Of a stretch of DNA of 64,000 nt, positions 61,421-64,000 are shown one piece after another (within the stretch, counting starts at the first letter, position 1; each line of letters opens with the position of its first letter). Source of the DNA: an uncultured Faecalibacterium sp. (GTDB lineage: Bacteria; Bacillota; Clostridia; Oscillospirales; Ruminococcaceae). The stretch spans positions 1-64,000 of the forward strand of contig CALESJ010000001.1 of assembly GCA_937907025.1 (NCBI GenBank), read 5' to 3'. Made by a program: the position numbers and the translations under genes. The notes under the pieces are model-generated. The model was not told the origin of the DNA. It searched no databases and saw nothing but the letters and a program-made list of their open reading frames with translations.

Positions 61421-62311
61421 ATGGCCTACCGGAACGTGATGATCACGACACCTTGCCGGATCAGCTGCCAGCGGGAGCAGTTGGTGATTCAAGGGGAAAA
61501 CAATGTCAGCTTTCCCTTGGAGGATTTACTCTCTCTTCTGATCGAAAGCCGCCAATGTACCGTAACGACAGCGGCCCTTTCTGCATTGGCGAAAAACGGG
61601 ACAATCGTTTTTCTCTGTGATGAAAAGCATATTCCTTGCTCCATTACTCTCCCGTTGGCACAGCATAGCCGGCAGCTGGAGGTGACAAGAGTACAATTTG
61701 CCTGGACACAGTCTGAACGGAACCGCTGGTGGCAGCAGCTTGTCAAGGCAAAAATACAAAATCAGGCAGAGTGTCTGGCTTTATGCGGCATCTGTGACGT
61801 TGCCGCCGTTTTACACAGCCAGGCTGTGGCAGTCAGCAGGGGAGATAAAGAAAATCGGGAAGCTACGGCAGCGGCACTTTATTTCTCATCCTTATTTGGC
61901 AAAGGATTTACCCGCAATGAAGATATGGACGGGCGTAATGCAGCCCTTAACTATGGATATGCAATTCTGCGCGGTTGTATGGCGCGGTGCCTGGCGGTGT
62001 ATGGGTTCATTCCGTGGCTGGGGCTGCATCACAGCAGTACACTGAATGCCTGGAATCTGGCGGATGATATGATGGAACCGTATCGTCCGGTGGTCGATTT
62101 GTTCGTGGCATCGCAGATAGGGGAGGAGGCAGCATTGGATACCAAATTGAAAAGTTGTCTGTTCAACTTATTGAATATGGATATTCTTTCTGGAAAACAG
62201 CGGTACAGTGTTGCCTATGCTATGGAACGGCAGGTACAGAGTCTGCGCGGCGGTAGTAAAGAACTGTGCCTTCCCTGTTTGGTGCCATTGCAGCAACATA
62301 GGTATGAATAG
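61421..62311 (+). CDS. cas1: Cas1 integrase (type II)
   Basis: A 296-residue Cas1 adaptation integrase: beta-domain VMITTPCRISCQREQLVIQGE..., helical domain with DGRNAALNYGYAILRGCMARCLAVYGFIPWLGLHHSSTLNAWNLADDMMEPYRPVVD, which holds the conserved metal-binding His and Asp. With Cas2 it inserts new spacers. Starts 12 bases after cas9, GGCGGTGAT upstream. Confidence 0.95.
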   Translation: MAYRNVMITTPCRISCQREQLVIQGENNVSFPLEDLLSLLIESRQCTVTTAALSALAKNGTIVFLCDEKHIPCSITLPLAQHSRQLEVTRVQFAWTQSERNRWWQQLVKAKIQNQAECLALCGICDVAAVLHSQAVAVSRGDKENREATAAALYFSSLFGKGFTRNEDMDGRNAALNYGYAILRGCMARCLAVYGFIPWLGLHHSSTLNAWNLADDMMEPYRPVVDLFVASQIGEEAALDTKLKSCLFNLLNMDILSGKQRYSVAYAMERQVQSLRGGSKELCLPCLVPLQQHRYE

Positions 62312-62624
62312 ATTCATGAGATTGGTTGTTCTCTTTGATCTGCCCGTCAAAACAAAAAAGCAGCGGCATGATGCCACCGCTTTCCGGAATTTTTTGTTGA
62401 AAGATGGGTATCATATGTTGCAGTATTCGGTATATGTCCGTATCTGTAACGGAGCCGATGCCGTACAAAAACATCGGGTCCGTTTGTATGATCATCTGCC
62501 GGATAATGGGGCTGTCCGCCTTTTGGTCATTACAGAAAAGCAGTATGCTTCTATCGAAATTCTGCTTGGTCATTTATCTGAGGCAGATCAGCCTTTTGAG
62601 AGTCAACAGCTGACAATTCTGTGA
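62304..62624 (+). CDS. cas2: Cas2 endoribonuclease-fold adaptation protein
   Basis: About 106 residues: MNRFMRLVVLFDLPVKTKKQRHDATAFRNFLLKDGYHMLQYSVYVRICNGADAV..., ferredoxin-like fold with the conserved FDLP Asp. It overlaps the cas1 stop by 8 bases if ATG 62304 is used; ATG 62316 is the alternative. Partner of Cas1 in the integration complex. Confidence 0.93.
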   Translation: MNRFMRLVVLFDLPVKTKKQRHDATAFRNFLLKDGYHMLQYSVYVRICNGADAVQKHRVRLYDHLPDNGAVRLLVITEKQYASIEILLGHLSEADQPFESQQLTIL

Positions 62625-62637
62625 TTTATAGCAACAA

Positions 62638-62674
62638 GAAAAAGCGCTTCAGCGTGATGCTGAAGCGCTTTTTT
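62638..62674. terminator. Terminator of the cas operon
   Basis: A perfect AAGCGCTTCAGC / GCTGAAGCGCTT stem with GTGAT loop and T runs, between cas2 and the first CRISPR repeat. It separates cas transcription from the array read on the other strand. Confidence 0.85.
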
Positions 62675-62682
62675 GACAGTCT

Positions 62683-63645
62683 ATTATACCATACCAAGAA
62701 CTGTCAGGGAGCTACAACTGGATGTAGTCAGCTGGGACAACTATCCCACCATTATACCATACCAAGAACTGTCAGGGAGCTACAACAGATGGTTGCCACT
62801 ACTGGGTTGCCGTTTTATTATACCATACCAAGAACTGTCAGGGAGCTACAACTGTTAACAATGGAATGCTTTGTTATTGTAAATTATACCATACCAAGAA
62901 CTGTCAGGGAGCTACAACTGTATACAATGGAATGCTTTGTTATTGTAAATTATACCATACCAAGAACTGTCAGGGAGCTACAACTACCTCCATTTTATAA
63001 CGTGGATATAATACATTATACCATACCAAGAACTGTCAGGGAGCTACAACAACAATCCGTTTTCATTTCGATGAGGTGTAATTATACCATACCAAGAACT
63101 GTCAGGGAGCTACAACCTTGACATCGTCGATTTCACGCTCCTCATCGATTATACCATACCAAGAACTGTCAGGGAGCTACAACGGCTTGTTCAGGTCGAA
63201 CAACAATATGAACATTATACCATACCAAGAACTGTCAGGGAGCTACAACAGCCCGGCGGCAAGATCACCACCACTATTGATTATACCATACCAAGAACTG
63301 TCAGGGAGCTACAACGACGATATCTTCTACGACCCGGACAACGATATTATACCATACCAAGAACTGTCAGGGAGCTACAACTTGCCTCGATCTGGAACCT
63401 TGAGCTCTATCATTATACCATACCAAGAACTGTCAGGGAGCTACAACGTATACCTCTCTTTCTTTATCTTTCTCTTTATTATACCATACCAAGAACTGTC
63501 AGGGAGCTACAACTGCCAGCTCGTCCCATGTGGCGACGACTTCATTATACCATACCAAGAACTGTCAGGGAGCTACAACACCAAGACAAAAAATTTGCAA
63601 ATGATGATAATTATACCATACCAAGCACTGTCAGTAAAACACATC
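62683..63645 (-). CRISPR. Type II-C CRISPR array, 15 repeats and 14 spacers
   Basis: Fourteen identical 36-bp repeats (plus-strand start ATTATACCATACCAAG, end GGGAGCTACAAC) and a final degenerate one at 63610-63645. Spacers are 30 bases except the first (32, 62719-62750) and seventh (31). The crRNA strand is minus: GTTGTAGCTCCCT...GGTATAAT, very like the Neisseria repeat start, and complementary to the tracrRNA at 58053. Each repeat ends with an extended -10 (TGGTATAAT), so each can drive its own crRNA. The degenerate repeat keeps this promoter half but has lost the GTTGTAGCTCCC handle. Spacers 3 (62853-62882) and 4 (62919-62948) differ at only two adjacent bases. Confidence 0.97.
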
Positions 63646-63658
63646 CATACAATAGCAT

Positions 63659-64000
63659 TTAGGCCTGTTCTGTGTACATATCAGCTATTTGCCTGATGTG
63701 TTCCTTCATCTGCTGCACAACATAGTCCGGTGCTGCAATTTTGAAACCATGAGTAAAGTGACAGCACCAGGCAAAAAACGTGGGACTGATGTCCACTTCC
63801 ACAGGGACTAGGTACCAACCATCCGGTTCCGGATTCTTCGGGACAACCGGGCCGAAGGCGTCCGTAACGGCATCGATCCATTCCGGTGCAATCTGAAGTG
63901 TAACACGGGTTGGCAGCCCGGTATACATCGAAAATACTCGCGTTTGATATTGATCTTTGCTGAAACGGCGGCCAACATCGGTTAAAGCGCGGGATAATGG
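63659..64000 (-). CDS. WYL-domain regulator, C-terminal part, runs off the window
   Basis: The frame is open from the window edge: PLSRALTDVGRRFSKDQYQT... and ends ...DGWYLVPVEVDISPTFFAWCCHFTHGFKIAAPDYVVQQMKEHIRQIADMY. This is the C-terminal portion of a WYL-domain transcription factor (the dGWY and the late FxW..G..G.kI..P motif). WYL proteins often neighbour CRISPR loci and bind nucleotides or DNA ends. The N-terminal HTH would lie beyond base 64000. Confidence 0.8.
   Translation of the reverse strand, partial: PLSRALTDVGRRFSKDQYQTRVFSMYTGLPTRVTLQIAPEWIDAVTDAFGPVVPKNPEPDGWYLVPVEVDISPTFFAWCCHFTHGFKIAAPDYVVQQMKEHIRQIADMYTEQA

Noticed and set aside
62719..63609. A match between a spacer and the phage-like element in this window
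   Set aside because: I compared several spacers by eye with bases 1-8700 and saw none. This is not a proof; a computed search is required.
62621..63696. Open reading frames through the CRISPR array giving a repeated IIPYQELSGSYN-type peptide
   Set aside because: The 66-base repeat-spacer period is a multiple of three and the repeat has no stop in these frames, so the frame stays open by chance. The sequence is a CRISPR array, not a protein repeat gene.

Overview
The window looks like a chromosome of a GC-rich gut Firmicute, most plausibly an Oscillospiraceae relative of Faecalibacterium/Gemmiger/Subdoligranulum. This is inferred from the mix of a Zur/Znu operon, Ala/Lys/Pro-rich starch enzymes, DegV, PlsY, a double-activase DUF2229 protein and a compact Cas9; species cannot be fixed by eye. 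Housekeeping genes are separated by clear Rho-independent terminators. Two or three accessory islands and several rearrangement scars interrupt them.

Region 1 (1-8720, all minus strand) is a prophage-like element carrying a complete diversity-generating retroelement (DGR). It has a reverse transcriptase, an Avd protein, a 115-bp template repeat (TR), a full-length C-type-lectin/FGE-like target gene ending in variable repeat VR2, and an orphan target fragment carrying VR1. Every TR/VR mismatch counted by eye lies at a template adenine (18 in VR1, 14 in VR2). A 35-bp hairpin-forming repeat follows both VRs and not the TR. The element also encodes two DNA methyltransferases (one split at a G10 tract), a PAPS-reductase-like PP-loop protein, a zinc-ribbon protein and small membrane proteins. 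It abuts the end of znuC just where znuB should begin.

Region 2 (8743-42339) is the host backbone: zur, a small Cys-containing membrane protein, znuA and znuC; glycerate kinase; a MATE pump; amylosucrase and glycogen synthase with long low-complexity N-termini; a TetR gene broken by a 20-bp duplication; DegV; a giant MacB-like ABC protein; PlsY plus a lipid glycosyltransferase; a LytTR regulator; an oligopeptide ABC operon; membrane transporters; DUF1846; a ferredoxin pair; a LarA-family racemase; alcohol and aldehyde dehydrogenases; and an M42 peptidase. At about 28370 an amino-acid permease and the oppC permease meet tail to tail, both truncated and with oppDF absent.

Region 3 (about 42490-48880) is a lower-GC restriction-modification island. 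An adenine methyltransferase and a circularly permuted cytosine-5 methyltransferase converge on an operon encoding an XRE (controller-like) regulator, an OGG-type DNA glycosylase and an Alw26I/Eco31I/Esp3I-type HNH endonuclease. An AbrB-like gene and an ASCH remnant precede the methyltransferases.

Region 4 (48994-57760) holds a frameshifted double-activase protein with a divergent LysR. It is followed by a patchwork of broken genes (Crp/Fnr C-terminus, permease, MATE, MarR), a perfect 50-bp palindrome and a 3' fragment resembling initiator tRNA.

Region 5 (58018-64000) is a type II-C CRISPR locus: tracrRNA, cas9, cas1, cas2, and an array of 14 perfect repeats plus one half-degenerate repeat with 14 spacers. 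A WYL-domain regulator runs off the window edge. The repeats match the Neisseria style: crRNAs read on the minus strand and each repeat ends in an extended -10 element. The two defence systems (R-M and CRISPR) and the DGR element are the accessory highlights.
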